Translations under genes and position numbers: made by a program
The notes under the pieces: generated by a model
The model's database searches: none
What the model saw: the letters and a program-made list of their open reading frames with translations, nothing else
What the model was told of the DNA's origin: nothing
Shown here: in pieces, positions 1-5,699 of the stretch
Layout of the letters: every line of letters begins with the position of its first letter
Numbering within the stretch: the first letter of the stretch is position 1
Origin: an uncultured Gemmatimonadota bacterium
GTDB lineage: Bacteria; Gemmatimonadota; Gemmatimonadetes; Gemmatimonadales; Gemmatimonadaceae
Assembly (NCBI GenBank): GCA_946479895.1
Contig: CAMLHT010000170.1
Span: 1 to 8,418, forward strand
Length of the DNA stretch: 8,418 nt
Reading direction: 5' to 3'

Positions 1-182
1 GCCCGAAGGTGCGCGGCGAGGTCATGAACCCGGTGGATCACCCGCACGGTGGTCGCACGCGCGGCGGACGCAACGTCGTCAGCCCGTGGGGCAAGAAGGA
101 AGGCGTGAAGACGCGGAACAAGAAGAAGTCCTCGCAGCGCCTGATCGTGCGCGGACGGAAGCGCGGCAAGGCCACTCAGTAA
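1..182 (+). CDS. rplB: 50S ribosomal protein L2 (uL2), C-terminal end only
   Basis: This is the 3' end of the L2 gene, cut by the window edge. In-frame codons begin at position 3 and encode 59 residues before the TAA at 180-182. L2 is a large-subunit protein that binds 23S rRNA near the peptidyl-transferase region and helps join the subunits. The diagnostic motif is [10 protein letters not shown], followed by the VVSPWGKK segment and a very basic tail ending [10 protein letters not shown]. The conserved His-Pro-His of the family is intact. After HPHGG the residue is Arg rather than the third Gly of the E. coli HPHGGGEGR motif. The next gene, rpsS, starts 12 nt downstream, as in the standard S10 operon. 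Identification is secure; the start lies outside the window. Confidence 0.97.
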   Translation, partial: PKVRGEVMNPVDHPHGGRTRGGRNVVSPWGKKEGVKTRNKKKSSQRLIVRGRKRGKATQ

Positions 183-194
183 CGCGAGACACTC

Positions 195-524
195 ATGGGA
201 CGCTCAGTCAAAAAGGGCCCGTTCGTGCAGGAGGCGCTGACCCGGAAGGTCGACGCCATGAACGCGGCCAATCAGAAGAAGGTGATCAAGACCTGGTCGC
301 GGGCGAGCACGGTGCTGCCGGAGTTCGTCGGCCACACGTTCGCCGTGCACAACGGCAACAAGTTCGTGCCGGTCTACGTCACCGAGAACATGGTCGGGCA
401 CAAGCTTGGCGAATTCGCGCCGACGCGGCTCTTCCGTGGCCACACCGGCAACCGTCCGACCGACAAGAAGGCGCCCGCTCCGGCGGCGGCTCCGTCGGCG
501 CCGGCGGCGAAGGGAGGCAAGTAA
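195..524 (+). CDS. rpsS: 30S ribosomal protein S19 (uS19) with Ala/Pro-rich C-tail
   Basis: S19 sits in the head of the small subunit, partners S13 and contacts 16S rRNA near the tRNA sites. The 109-residue product begins [11 protein letters not shown] and carries the family core VIKTWSRAS (residues 30-38), [10 protein letters not shown] (45-54) and [13 protein letters not shown] (66-78). E. coli S19 is about 92 residues. The excess is a C-terminal tail at residues 91-109 made almost only of Ala, Pro, Lys, Ser and Gly. The start at 195 fits the family N-terminus exactly. Its ribosome binding site is weak: GCGAG 11 nt upstream of the ATG rather than AGGAGG. The last codons contain the strong AGGGAGG that serves rplV, so the two genes are probably translationally coupled. 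Confidence 0.98.
   Translation: MGRSVKKGPFVQEALTRKVDAMNAANQKKVIKTWSRASTVLPEFVGHTFAVHNGNKFVPVYVTENMVGHKLGEFAPTRLFRGHTGNRPTDKKAPAPAAAPSAPAAKGGK
511..517 (+). promoter_or_regulatory. Shine-Dalgarno for rplV, inside the end of rpsS
   Basis: AGGGAGG lies 10 nt before the ATG at 528 and within the last codons of rpsS. It decides the rplV start: it supports the upstream ATG, which includes an Ala/Lys-rich extension. The later in-frame ATG at 633 would give a protein of E. coli length but would leave a gap of over 100 nt. Confidence 0.8.
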
Positions 525-527
525 GCC

Positions 528-971
528 ATGGCCGCTACCAAGACTCCGGCGAAGCGCCCGGCGGCGAAGAAGGCCGCCGCGGCCGCCAAGCCCGTCCGGC
601 GCGCGACCCCGGCGCATTCCGCCCGCGCCATCATGCGCGGCGCGCGGCAGTCGCCGTACAAGATGCGCCTCGTGATCGATGAGATCCGCGGGAAGAGCGT
701 GAACGACGCGCTCGCCTACCTGGCGTTCTCGAAGAAGCACGCCGCCAAGCAGATCGAGAAGACGCTGCGGTCGGCGGTGGCCAACGTGGAGCAGGCCGCC
801 CGGAACGCCGGCGACTCGCTCGACGTCGACAACCTGGTCATCCGCCTGGCGATCGTGAACGAGGGCCAGCCGCTCAAGCGGTTCACGCCGGCGGCGATGG
901 GACGGGCGACACCAATCCGGAAGCGGACGAGCCACGTCGAGATCGTCGTGGCCGAACGAGGAGCCAAGTAA
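528..971 (+). CDS. rplV: 50S ribosomal protein L22 (uL22) with N-terminal extension
   Basis: L22 binds 23S rRNA, and its long beta-hairpin lines the polypeptide exit tunnel. The 147-residue product has a core from about residue 33: [13 protein letters not shown] (46-58), [10 protein letters not shown] (82-91), and the hairpin with [10 protein letters not shown] (132-141). E. coli L22 is 110 residues; the excess is an N-terminal Ala/Lys/Pro tail of roughly 30 residues. The start at 528 is chosen for its strong Shine-Dalgarno and its 3-nt spacing from rpsS; a start at 633 (Met36) is the alternative. The hairpin tip (residues 121-129) lacks basic residues that E. coli has at positions 88, 90 and 95. 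The stop overlaps the rpsC start as TAATG. Confidence 0.96.
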   Translation: MAATKTPAKRPAAKKAAAAAKPVRRATPAHSARAIMRGARQSPYKMRLVIDEIRGKSVNDALAYLAFSKKHAAKQIEKTLRSAVANVEQAARNAGDSLDVDNLVIRLAIVNEGQPLKRFTPAAMGRATPIRKRTSHVEIVVAERGAK

Positions 972-1630
972 TGGGACAGAAGACACATCCGATCGGCTTC
1001 CGCCTTGGGGTCTCCAAGGACTGGAACTCGCGGTACTACGCGGGCCGGGAGCTGCCGGCGCTGCTGCGCGAGGACGAGCTGCTGCGCAAGTATCTCAAGG
1101 CGCGCCTCGGCCACGCGGCGATCGCGAACATCGTCATCGAGCGGAAGCCGGGCAAGGTCGTCGTGACCCTGCACACCGGGCGTCCGGGCGTTGTCATCGG
1201 CAAGAAGGGCGCTGAAGTCGACAAGCTCCGCGACGAGCTCGCGCACCTGACGGGCAAGGAAGTCGGCATCAACGTCGAGGAGATCAAGCGCCCGGAGCTC
1301 GAGGCGCAGCTCGTCGCCGACAACATCGCGTCGCAGCTGGCGCAGCGCATCTCGTTCCGCCGCGCCATGAAGCGCGCGGTGCAGAGCACGATGCGGATGG
1401 GCGCCCAGGGCATCAAGATCAAGTGCGGCGGCCGCCTCGGCGGCGCCGAGATCGCGCGCGTCGAGGGCTACCACGAGGGGCGGGTGCCCCTCCACACGCT
1501 GCGCGCCGACATCGATTACGCGACGTCGACGGCGAAGACCACCTTCGGCACCATCGGCGTGAAGGTCTGGATCTTCAAGGGCGAGAAGGTCGACGACCGT
1601 CGCGGTTCCACGTACTCAACGGCGATCTGA
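971..1630 (+). CDS. rpsC: 30S ribosomal protein S3 (uS3)
   Basis: S3 is on the solvent side of the small-subunit head at the mRNA entry channel and takes part in mRNA unwinding. The 219-residue product starts [13 protein letters not shown], the standard N-terminus. It has a type-II KH domain with the GxxG loop in VVIGKKGAE (residues 74-82). The basic patch [10 protein letters not shown] (129-138) corresponds to the E. coli Arg131/Arg132/Lys135 region. [17 protein letters not shown] (147-163) and the beta-strand end [15 protein letters not shown] follow. It is slightly shorter than E. coli S3 (233) because the C-terminal tail is short. The ATG shares one base with the rplV TAA, so reinitiation by the same ribosome is likely. 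GAGGAG at 958-963 can act as its ribosome binding site. Confidence 0.98.
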   Translation: MGQKTHPIGFRLGVSKDWNSRYYAGRELPALLREDELLRKYLKARLGHAAIANIVIERKPGKVVVTLHTGRPGVVIGKKGAEVDKLRDELAHLTGKEVGINVEEIKRPELEAQLVADNIASQLAQRISFRRAMKRAVQSTMRMGAQGIKIKCGGRLGGAEIARVEGYHEGRVPLHTLRADIDYATSTAKTTFGTIGVKVWIFKGEKVDDRRGSTYSTAI

Positions 1631-1641
1631 GGCGCTGAATC

Positions 1642-2073
1642 ATGCTGAGTCCGAAGCGCGTCAAGTTCCGCAAGATGTTCAAGGGTCGCACGACGGGTCT
1701 GGCCCATCGTGGGAGCGAGGTGTCGTTCGGCACCTACGGCCTGCAGAGTCTCGAGCCGGGCTGGATCACCAGCCGGCAGATCGAGGCCGCGCGCGTGGCG
1801 CTGACGCGTCACATCAAGCGCGGCGGCAAGGTCTGGATCCGGATCTTCCCGGACAAGCCGATCACGAAGAAGCCGGCCGAGACCCGCATGGGCAAGGGCA
1901 AGGGATCGCCGGAGATGTGGGTCGCGGTGGTGAAGCCGGGCCGGGTGATGTTCGAGCTCGAGGGCGTCACGCGGGAGATCGCCCTGAAGGCGATGGCCCT
2001 GGCGGCCGCCAAGATGCCGGTGAAGACGAAGTTCGTGGCCCGAGAAGGGGAGGGACAGACCGATGCTAAGTAG
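1642..2073 (+). CDS. rplP: 50S ribosomal protein L16 (uL16)
   Basis: L16 binds 23S rRNA beside the A site and helps shape the peptidyl-transferase centre and the elbow contact with tRNA. The 143-residue product opens [16 protein letters not shown] and has [18 protein letters not shown] (46-63), [12 protein letters not shown] (64-75) and the conserved loop RMGKGKG (82-88). Arg82 aligns with E. coli Arg81, which is hydroxylated in that species by YcfD/RoxA; no such enzyme is visible here. The product is about seven residues longer than the E. coli protein (136), at an acidic C-terminal end. TGAGG at 1628-1632, overlapping the rpsC stop, is a plausible Shine-Dalgarno. The gene overlaps rpmC by 11 nt. 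Confidence 0.98.
   Translation: MLSPKRVKFRKMFKGRTTGLAHRGSEVSFGTYGLQSLEPGWITSRQIEAARVALTRHIKRGGKVWIRIFPDKPITKKPAETRMGKGKGSPEMWVAVVKPGRVMFELEGVTREIALKAMALAAAKMPVKTKFVAREGEGQTDAK
2046..2055 (+). promoter_or_regulatory. Shine-Dalgarno for rpmC, inside rplP
   Basis: AGGGGAGGGA lies within the last codons of rplP, 7 nt before the rpmC ATG at 2063. It is one of the strongest purine tracts at any start in the window and supports translation of rpmC from a start that overlaps rplP by 11 nt. Confidence 0.75.
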
Positions 2074-2290
2074 CGAAATCCGGGAACTCTCGGTCGGCGA
2101 GATCGAGTCCCGCATCAAGGACCTGGAGGAGGAGCGCTTCCGGCTCCAGTTCCGCAACGCGACGGAGCCTCTCGAGGATCCGCTGCGCCTGCGCGTGATC
2201 CGTCGGGACATCGCGCGGCTGAAGACGGTGATGCGGGAGAAGAGCAGACCGAACACGGGCCGCGCGCGCACCGCGCCCAAGGCGCGATAG
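2063..2290 (+). CDS. rpmC: 50S ribosomal protein L29 (uL29)
   Basis: L29 is a small two-helix protein at the rim of the exit tunnel, next to L23, where trigger factor and the signal recognition particle dock. The 75-residue product shows the family pattern: [14 protein letters not shown] (5-18), [13 protein letters not shown] (22-34) and [18 protein letters not shown] (39-56). E. coli L29 is 63 residues; the extra length is a basic C-terminal tail (61-75) rich in Arg, Pro and Thr. The ATG lies inside rplP, out of frame with it, and is preceded by a strong purine-rich site. The stop TAG overlaps the AGGAG that precedes rpsQ. Confidence 0.97.
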   Translation: MLSSEIRELSVGEIESRIKDLEEERFRLQFRNATEPLEDPLRLRVIRRDIARLKTVMREKSRPNTGRARTAPKAR

Positions 2291-2303
2291 GAGCGAGTGA
2301 CTC

Positions 2304-2585
2304 ATGGCTGACACGAACAAGCAGAATGCCGCCCCGCGGGCGATGCGCAAGACGCGCGTCGGACTCGTGGTGAGCGACAAGATGGAGAAGACGGTGGTGG
2401 TGGCGATCGAGCGTCGCGTGCCGCACCCGGTCTACGGCAAGATGATGACGCGCACGACGCGCCTGAAGGCGCACGACGAGGAGAACGCCGCGAAGGCCGG
2501 CGACACGGTCCGCATCATGGAGACGCGGCCGATGTCGAAGGACAAGCGGTGGCGCCTGGTCGAAATCGTCTCGCGCGCACGGTAA
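2304..2585 (+). CDS. rpsQ: 30S ribosomal protein S17 (uS17)
   Basis: S17 is an OB-fold, primary-binding protein of the small-subunit body that contacts 16S rRNA. The 93-residue product has [20 protein letters not shown] (16-35), the YGKMM loop (44-48) and the family signature [14 protein letters not shown] (66-79), then KRWRLVEIV. It is about nine residues longer than the E. coli protein (84), all at the N-terminus. A further in-frame ATG at Met14 would give a shorter form, but AGGAG at 2289-2293 sits 10 nt before the ATG at 2304 and favours the longer one. The 13-nt gap to rpmC is typical of the operon. Confidence 0.97.
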   Translation: MADTNKQNAAPRAMRKTRVGLVVSDKMEKTVVVAIERRVPHPVYGKMMTRTTRLKAHDEENAAKAGDTVRIMETRPMSKDKRWRLVEIVSRAR

Positions 2586-2597
2586 GGGGACACTGCG

Positions 2598-2966
2598 ATG
2601 ATTCAACAGGAATCCATGGTCAAGGTGGCGGACAACTCGGGCGCGAAGACCGCCCAGGTGATCCGCGTCCTTGGCGGAACGCGCCGGCGCTACGCCGGCC
2701 TTGGCGACACGGTGATCGTGGCCGTCAAGAACGCCCTGCCCAACGGCACGGTGAAGAAGTCGGAAGTCGCGCGCGCCGTGGTGGTGCGCACGGCCAAGGA
2801 AACGCGCCGCAAGGATGGCTCATACATCCGCTTCGACGAGAACGCGGTGGTGATCATCAACGAGCAGGGCGAGCCGCGGGCGACCCGTATCTTCGGGCCG
2901 GTCGCGCGTGAGCTCCGCGAGAAGCGGTACATGAAGATCGTGTCGCTGGCGCCCGAGGTGATCTGA
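2598..2966 (+). CDS. rplN: 50S ribosomal protein L14 (uL14)
   Basis: L14 lies at the subunit interface of the large subunit, forms an intersubunit bridge and is the docking surface for the silencing factor RsfS. The 122-residue product matches the family length. It opens [17 protein letters not shown] and holds the signature [17 protein letters not shown] (58-74) followed by [32 protein letters not shown] (91-108) and the [11 protein letters not shown] end are also standard. AAGGGGA at 2584-2590 overlaps the rpsQ stop and is spaced 7 nt from the ATG. The final codons contain the GAGGTGAT that serves rplX. No oddity is visible; this is the most conserved gene in the window. Confidence 0.98.
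   Translation: MIQQESMVKVADNSGAKTAQVIRVLGGTRRRYAGLGDTVIVAVKNALPNGTVKKSEVARAVVVRTAKETRRKDGSYIRFDENAVVIINEQGEPRATRIFGPVARELREKRYMKIVSLAPEVI
2955..2962 (+). promoter_or_regulatory. Shine-Dalgarno for rplX, inside the end of rplN
   Basis: GAGGTGAT matches the anti-Shine-Dalgarno of 16S rRNA over eight bases and ends 6 nt before the ATG at 2969. It favours this start over the in-frame ATG at 2993, so the basic N-terminal extension of L24 is probably translated. Confidence 0.8.
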
Positions 2967-2968
2967 CC

Positions 2969-3373
2969 ATGCGCGTACTCAAGCACAGAAAGATGGACCG
3001 CCCCCGCGCGGTCAACCGGAAGCGCCACGCCGACAACGCCGAGCGCACGCCGCTGCACGTCACGAAGGGCGACACCGTGCGCGTCGTCCGCGGCGACGAC
3101 AAGGGCAAGGAGGGCAAGGTCCTCCGCGTCTACACGAAGACCGGCCGGATCGTCGTCGAGGGCGTGAACATCGTGAAGCGCCATCGCAAGGCGCGTCGCG
3201 CCGAGGAGCAGAGCGGGATCGTCGACTTTCCGGCGCCCATCCACTCCTCGAACGTGATGCTGCTCGACCCGAAGAGCGGGGAGCCGACGCGCACCCGCAA
3301 GAAGATCGACGACGACGGCACCAAGGAACGGATCGCGGTGAAGAGCGGCGACGCGATTCCGCGGGCCCGATAA
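2969..3373 (+). CDS. rplX: 50S ribosomal protein L24 (uL24) with basic N-terminal extension
   Basis: L24 is an assembly-initiating protein of the large subunit and lies at the mouth of the exit tunnel. The 134-residue product contains a KOW domain from about residue 34: GDTVRVVRGDDKGKEGKVLRV (34-54, key residues G34, D35, G42, K45, G46, K50). VEGVNIVKRHRK (63-74) and SGIVDFPAPIHSSNVML (82-98) follow. E. coli L24 is about 104 residues. The surplus is an N-terminal stretch of about 28 residues rich in Arg, Lys and His. The ATG at 2969 has a strong ribosome binding site; Met9 at 2993 is the alternative start. Neighbours rplN and rplE are in the usual order. Confidence 0.97.
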   Translation: MRVLKHRKMDRPRAVNRKRHADNAERTPLHVTKGDTVRVVRGDDKGKEGKVLRVYTKTGRIVVEGVNIVKRHRKARRAEEQSGIVDFPAPIHSSNVMLLDPKSGEPTRTRKKIDDDGTKERIAVKSGDAIPRAR

Positions 3374-3391
3374 GACATCAGCGAGACAACT

Positions 3392-4096
3392 ATGGCGACG
3401 AAGGAAAAGAAGGCGGTCGGCGGCGGAACGCCGGGCGGCAAGCCGGACGGGGAGAAGCAGTCGAAGCGTCCGAAGCAGAAGGAAGCGAAGGCGCGCGGTC
3501 CGCACGCCGGCGCGAACCTGCCCGTGCCCGCGCCGCGCCTCAAGGAGACGTACGAGTCGAAGGTGCGCCCGAACCTCATGAAGCAGTTCGGGTTCACCAA
3601 TCCGCACCAGGTGCCGACGCTCGAGAAGATCGCGATCAACATCGGCATGGGTGAGGCGATCAAGCAGCCCAAGATCCTCGACACGGTCGTCGAGGAGCTG
3701 GCGACGATCACCGGGCAGGCCCCGGTCCGGAAGAAGGCGAAGAAGTCGATCGCCAACTACGGCCTGCGCCAGGGCCAGGAGATCGGCGCGGCGGTGACGC
3801 TGCGCGGCGCGAAGATGTGGGAGTTCCTCGACCGGTTCATCTCGGTCGCCATCCCCCGCATCCGCGACTTCAAGGGCCTGAGCACCCGCTCGTTCGACGG
3901 CCGCGGCAACTATTCGCTCGGCATCAAGGAGCAGATGATCTTCCCGGAGATCAACTACGACGACATCGAGCAGATCCACGGCATGGACATCACGTTCGTC
4001 ACGAGCGTGGACAAGGACGACCAGGCGCACGCGCTGCTGAAGGAGCTCGGCATGCCGTTCCGCACGGACGAGAAGGGCAAGAAGGCGGTCGGCTGA
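3392..4096 (+). CDS. rplE: 50S ribosomal protein L5 (uL5) with long N-terminal extension
   Basis: L5 binds 5S rRNA in the central protuberance and contacts P-site tRNA and the small-subunit head. The 234-residue product has a core from about residue 47: [16 protein letters not shown] (74-89), [20 protein letters not shown] (117-136), and the signature around [11 protein letters not shown] (154-164) and SFDGRGNY (167-174). E. coli L5 is 179 residues. The excess is mainly residues 1-46, a Lys/Gly/Pro-rich low-complexity tail, plus about nine residues at the C-terminus. The peptide KKAVG occurs near both ends. The start at 3392 has only a weak GCGAG site 11 nt upstream. The next plausible in-frame ATG (Met63) lies inside the core, so the extension is probably real. 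Confidence 0.96.
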   Translation: MATKEKKAVGGGTPGGKPDGEKQSKRPKQKEAKARGPHAGANLPVPAPRLKETYESKVRPNLMKQFGFTNPHQVPTLEKIAINIGMGEAIKQPKILDTVVEELATITGQAPVRKKAKKSIANYGLRQGQEIGAAVTLRGAKMWEFLDRFISVAIPRIRDFKGLSTRSFDGRGNYSLGIKEQMIFPEINYDDIEQIHGMDITFVTSVDKDDQAHALLKELGMPFRTDEKGKKAVG

Positions 4097-4137
4097 CCGC
4101 CGGCGTTTCACGACACCTCTACCGAAGAGTTTGAGCT

Positions 4138-4323
4138 ATGGCCCGTAAAGCCATGATCGAGAAGAGCAAGCGGAAGCCGAAGTTCGGCGTGCGCGCCCAC
4201 AACCGGTGCGGACGCTGCGGCCGGTCGCGCGCGTTCCTGCGCCGGTTCGGCCTCTGCCGCATCTGCTTCCGCGAGCTTTCGCTGTCGGGCATGATCCCCG
4301 GCGTGCGCAAGGCGAGCTGGTAA
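4138..4323 (+). CDS. rpsN: 30S ribosomal protein S14, zinc-binding type (uS14)
   Basis: S14 assembles late into the head of the small subunit near the decoding region. This 61-residue product is the short, zinc-binding (C+) form. It has two CxxC pairs, Cys24/Cys27 in RCGRCGRS and Cys40/Cys43 in [10 protein letters not shown], which should hold one zinc ion. The end [12 protein letters not shown] is diagnostic. The long zinc-free form, as in E. coli, is about 100 residues. The start MARKAMIEK fits the family. Its ribosome binding site is poor (GAAGAG at 4122-4127 or GAG nearer the ATG). It is flanked by the two largest intergenic gaps of the window, 41 nt upstream and 69 nt downstream. Confidence 0.98.
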   Translation: MARKAMIEKSKRKPKFGVRAHNRCGRCGRSRAFLRRFGLCRICFRELSLSGMIPGVRKASW

Positions 4324-4392
4324 GCGCGACGCACCGCTCCACCATTCACTACCTCCACGTCTCCGGAAACGAGAGGCACAAGGAAATCACCC
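4324..4392 (+). other. Largest intergenic gap, leader of rpsH
   Basis: This 69-nt spacer precedes rpsH. It ends with AAGGAAA (4380-4386), 6 nt before the ATG, which is the likely Shine-Dalgarno. It also holds ACCTCC (4351-4356), a sequence identical to the anti-Shine-Dalgarno core of 16S rRNA. A weak hairpin is possible between TCTC (4360-4363) and GAGA (4371-4374). I see no promoter or terminator here. A regulatory role is only a possibility. Confidence 0.4.
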
Positions 4393-4791
4393 ATGAGCAT
4401 GACTGACCCGATCGCCGACATGCTGACACGGATTCGCAACGCCTGCGCGGCGAAGCACCGCCGTGTCGACATGCCCGCGTCGAAGATGAAAGTCGAGATC
4501 GCGCGCATCCTGAAGGAGAACAACCTCATCCAGGACTTCGCGACCATCGAGAACGACGAAGGCCGGAAGCTGCTGCGCGTGCGCCTCAAGTACGCCGGCG
4601 GCCAGGCGGTCATTCGCGAGCTGCAGCGCGTCTCGACGCCCGGGCTCCGCAAGTACGTCGGCGCGACGGAGATCCCGCGCGTCCGCAACGGACTGGGGAT
4701 CGCGATCCTCAGCACGTCGAAGGGCATCATGTCGGACGCCCAGGCGCGCCAGTCCCGCACGGGCGGCGAGCTCCTCGCCCTCGTCTGGTAA
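4393..4791 (+). CDS. rpsH: 30S ribosomal protein S8 (uS8)
   Basis: S8 is a primary 16S rRNA-binding protein of the platform and, in E. coli, the translational repressor of the spc operon. The 132-residue product has the normal length. It starts MSMTDPIADMLTRIRNA and includes ARILKENNLIQDF (37-49), GLRKYVGATEIPRVRNGLG and the family signature GIAILSTSKGIMSDAQAR (102-119), ending LALVW. The ATG at 4393 is preferred because AAGGAAA lies 6 nt upstream; the ATG at 4399 (MTDPIADML) is a close alternative. The 69-nt gap before it is the longest in the window. Whether S8 autoregulates here cannot be read from the sequence. Confidence 0.97.
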   Translation: MSMTDPIADMLTRIRNACAAKHRRVDMPASKMKVEIARILKENNLIQDFATIENDEGRKLLRVRLKYAGGQAVIRELQRVSTPGLRKYVGATEIPRVRNGLGIAILSTSKGIMSDAQARQSRTGGELLALVW

Positions 4792-4806
4792 GGGGAGAAC
4801 TCAACG

Positions 4807-5346
4807 ATGTCACGTATTGGAAAGCTGCCGATCCCGGTGCCGAAGGGCGTCACGATCGCGATCGACGGCAACACGGTGAAGGTGAAGGGCCCGAAGGGAG
4901 AGCTCTCGCGCGAGTTCGCGCAGGGCATCTCGATCGGCCAGGAGGGCGAGACGCTGCACGTGAAGCGCGCCTCCGACGAGGAGAATCACAAGGCGCTCCA
5001 CGGCCTGTCGCGCAGCCTGCTGGCGAACATGGTCGAGGGCGTCACGAAGGGATATCAGAAGACGCTGGAGATCTCCGGCGTCGGCTACAAGGCCGAGGTG
5101 AAGCCGTTCGGGCTGCAGCTCGCGCTGGGCTTCTCGCACACGATCCAGTACAAGGCGCCGGCCGGCGTGAAGCTGACCGCGCCGCAGCCGACGACGATCG
5201 TGATCGACGGAGCGGACAAGGAGAAGGTCGGCCAGGTCGCGGCGGAGCTGCGCAACCTGCGGCCACCCGAGCCCTACAAGGGCAAGGGCATCAAGTACCA
5301 GGGTGAAGTCATTCGCCGGAAGGCCGGCAAGGCGGGAGGCAAGTAA
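4807..5346 (+). CDS. rplF: 50S ribosomal protein L6 (uL6)
   Basis: L6 lies near the stalk base and the sarcin-ricin loop of the large subunit, and is required for late assembly. It is built from two similar alpha/beta domains. The 179-residue product is of usual length. It opens [15 protein letters not shown], with [12 protein letters not shown] (26-37) in domain 1. The domain 2 signature is [11 protein letters not shown] (154-164), followed by [20 protein letters not shown] at 4792-4797, just after the rpsH stop, provides the ribosome binding site. The last codons carry GGGAGG, which serves rplR, and the stop overlaps the rplR start as TAATG. Confidence 0.98.
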   Translation: MSRIGKLPIPVPKGVTIAIDGNTVKVKGPKGELSREFAQGISIGQEGETLHVKRASDEENHKALHGLSRSLLANMVEGVTKGYQKTLEISGVGYKAEVKPFGLQLALGFSHTIQYKAPAGVKLTAPQPTTIVIDGADKEKVGQVAAELRNLRPPEPYKGKGIKYQGEVIRRKAGKAGGK

Positions 5347-5696
5347 TGGCTAAGGCAACTGCAGCGTCGGCCAAGCGGGACCGGCGCCACCTCCGGGTGC
5401 GCAAGAAGGTCCAGGGCACGCCGGCGCGTCCGCGGCTGGTCGTGTTCCGTTCGCTCAAGCACATCTACGCGCAGCTCGTGGACGACTCGGCGAACCGGAC
5501 CATCGCGACGGTCGGCGACACCGACATCCTGACGATGAAGAAGACGGAGAAGGCGACCGAGGTCGGAAAGCGGATCGCCGAACGCGCCAAGGCCGCGGGA
5601 ATCACCCAGGTCGTGTTCGATCGCGCGGGATATCAGTATCACGGCCGCGTGAAGGCGGTGGCCGAAGGTGCCCGCGAGGGCGGACTGGAGTTCTAA
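5346..5696 (+). CDS. rplR: 50S ribosomal protein L18 (uL18)
   Basis: L18 binds 5S rRNA and, together with L5, anchors it in the central protuberance. The 116-residue product is close to the E. coli length (117). It has a basic N-terminus with [13 protein letters not shown] (13-25), the strand [19 protein letters not shown] (29-47) and the diagnostic end [20 protein letters not shown] (89-108), closing REGGLEF. Its ATG shares one base with the rplF stop, and GGGAGG at 5334-5339 lies 6 nt upstream inside rplF. Tight coupling of L6 and L18 synthesis is therefore likely. No unusual tail is present, unlike several neighbours. Confidence 0.98.
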   Translation: MAKATAASAKRDRRHLRVRKKVQGTPARPRLVVFRSLKHIYAQLVDDSANRTIATVGDTDILTMKKTEKATEVGKRIAERAKAAGITQVVFDRAGYQYHGRVKAVAEGAREGGLEF

Positions 5697-5699
5697 ACA

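Noticed and set aside
465..630. A frameshift or assembly error as the cause of the S19 and L22 tails
   Set aside because: Both tails stay in frame with their cores, have proper stops or starts and a strong ribosome binding site between them, and similar tails occur in other genes of the window.
86..682. 198-codon + strand frame across the rplB end, rpsS and rplV
   Set aside because: It reads rpsS and rplV out of frame and gives a low-complexity Arg/Gly/Ala product with no family features.
3374..3391. Possible S8 repressor site between rplX and rplE, as in E. coli
   Set aside because: The gap is only 18 nt and I could not recognise a helix resembling the 16S S8 site. A fold and alignment would be needed to reopen it.
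2690..4111. Long open frame of 473 codons on the - strand across rplN, rplX and rplE
   Set aside because: It is antisense to three certain ribosomal protein genes, its translation is Arg/Leu/Asp-rich without motifs, and long antisense frames are expected in GC-rich coding DNA.
4097..4137. Possible internal promoter before rpsN
   Set aside because: The spacer has TTTCAC and TTTGAG strings but no sensible -35/-10 pair at proper spacing; it looks like plain spacer.
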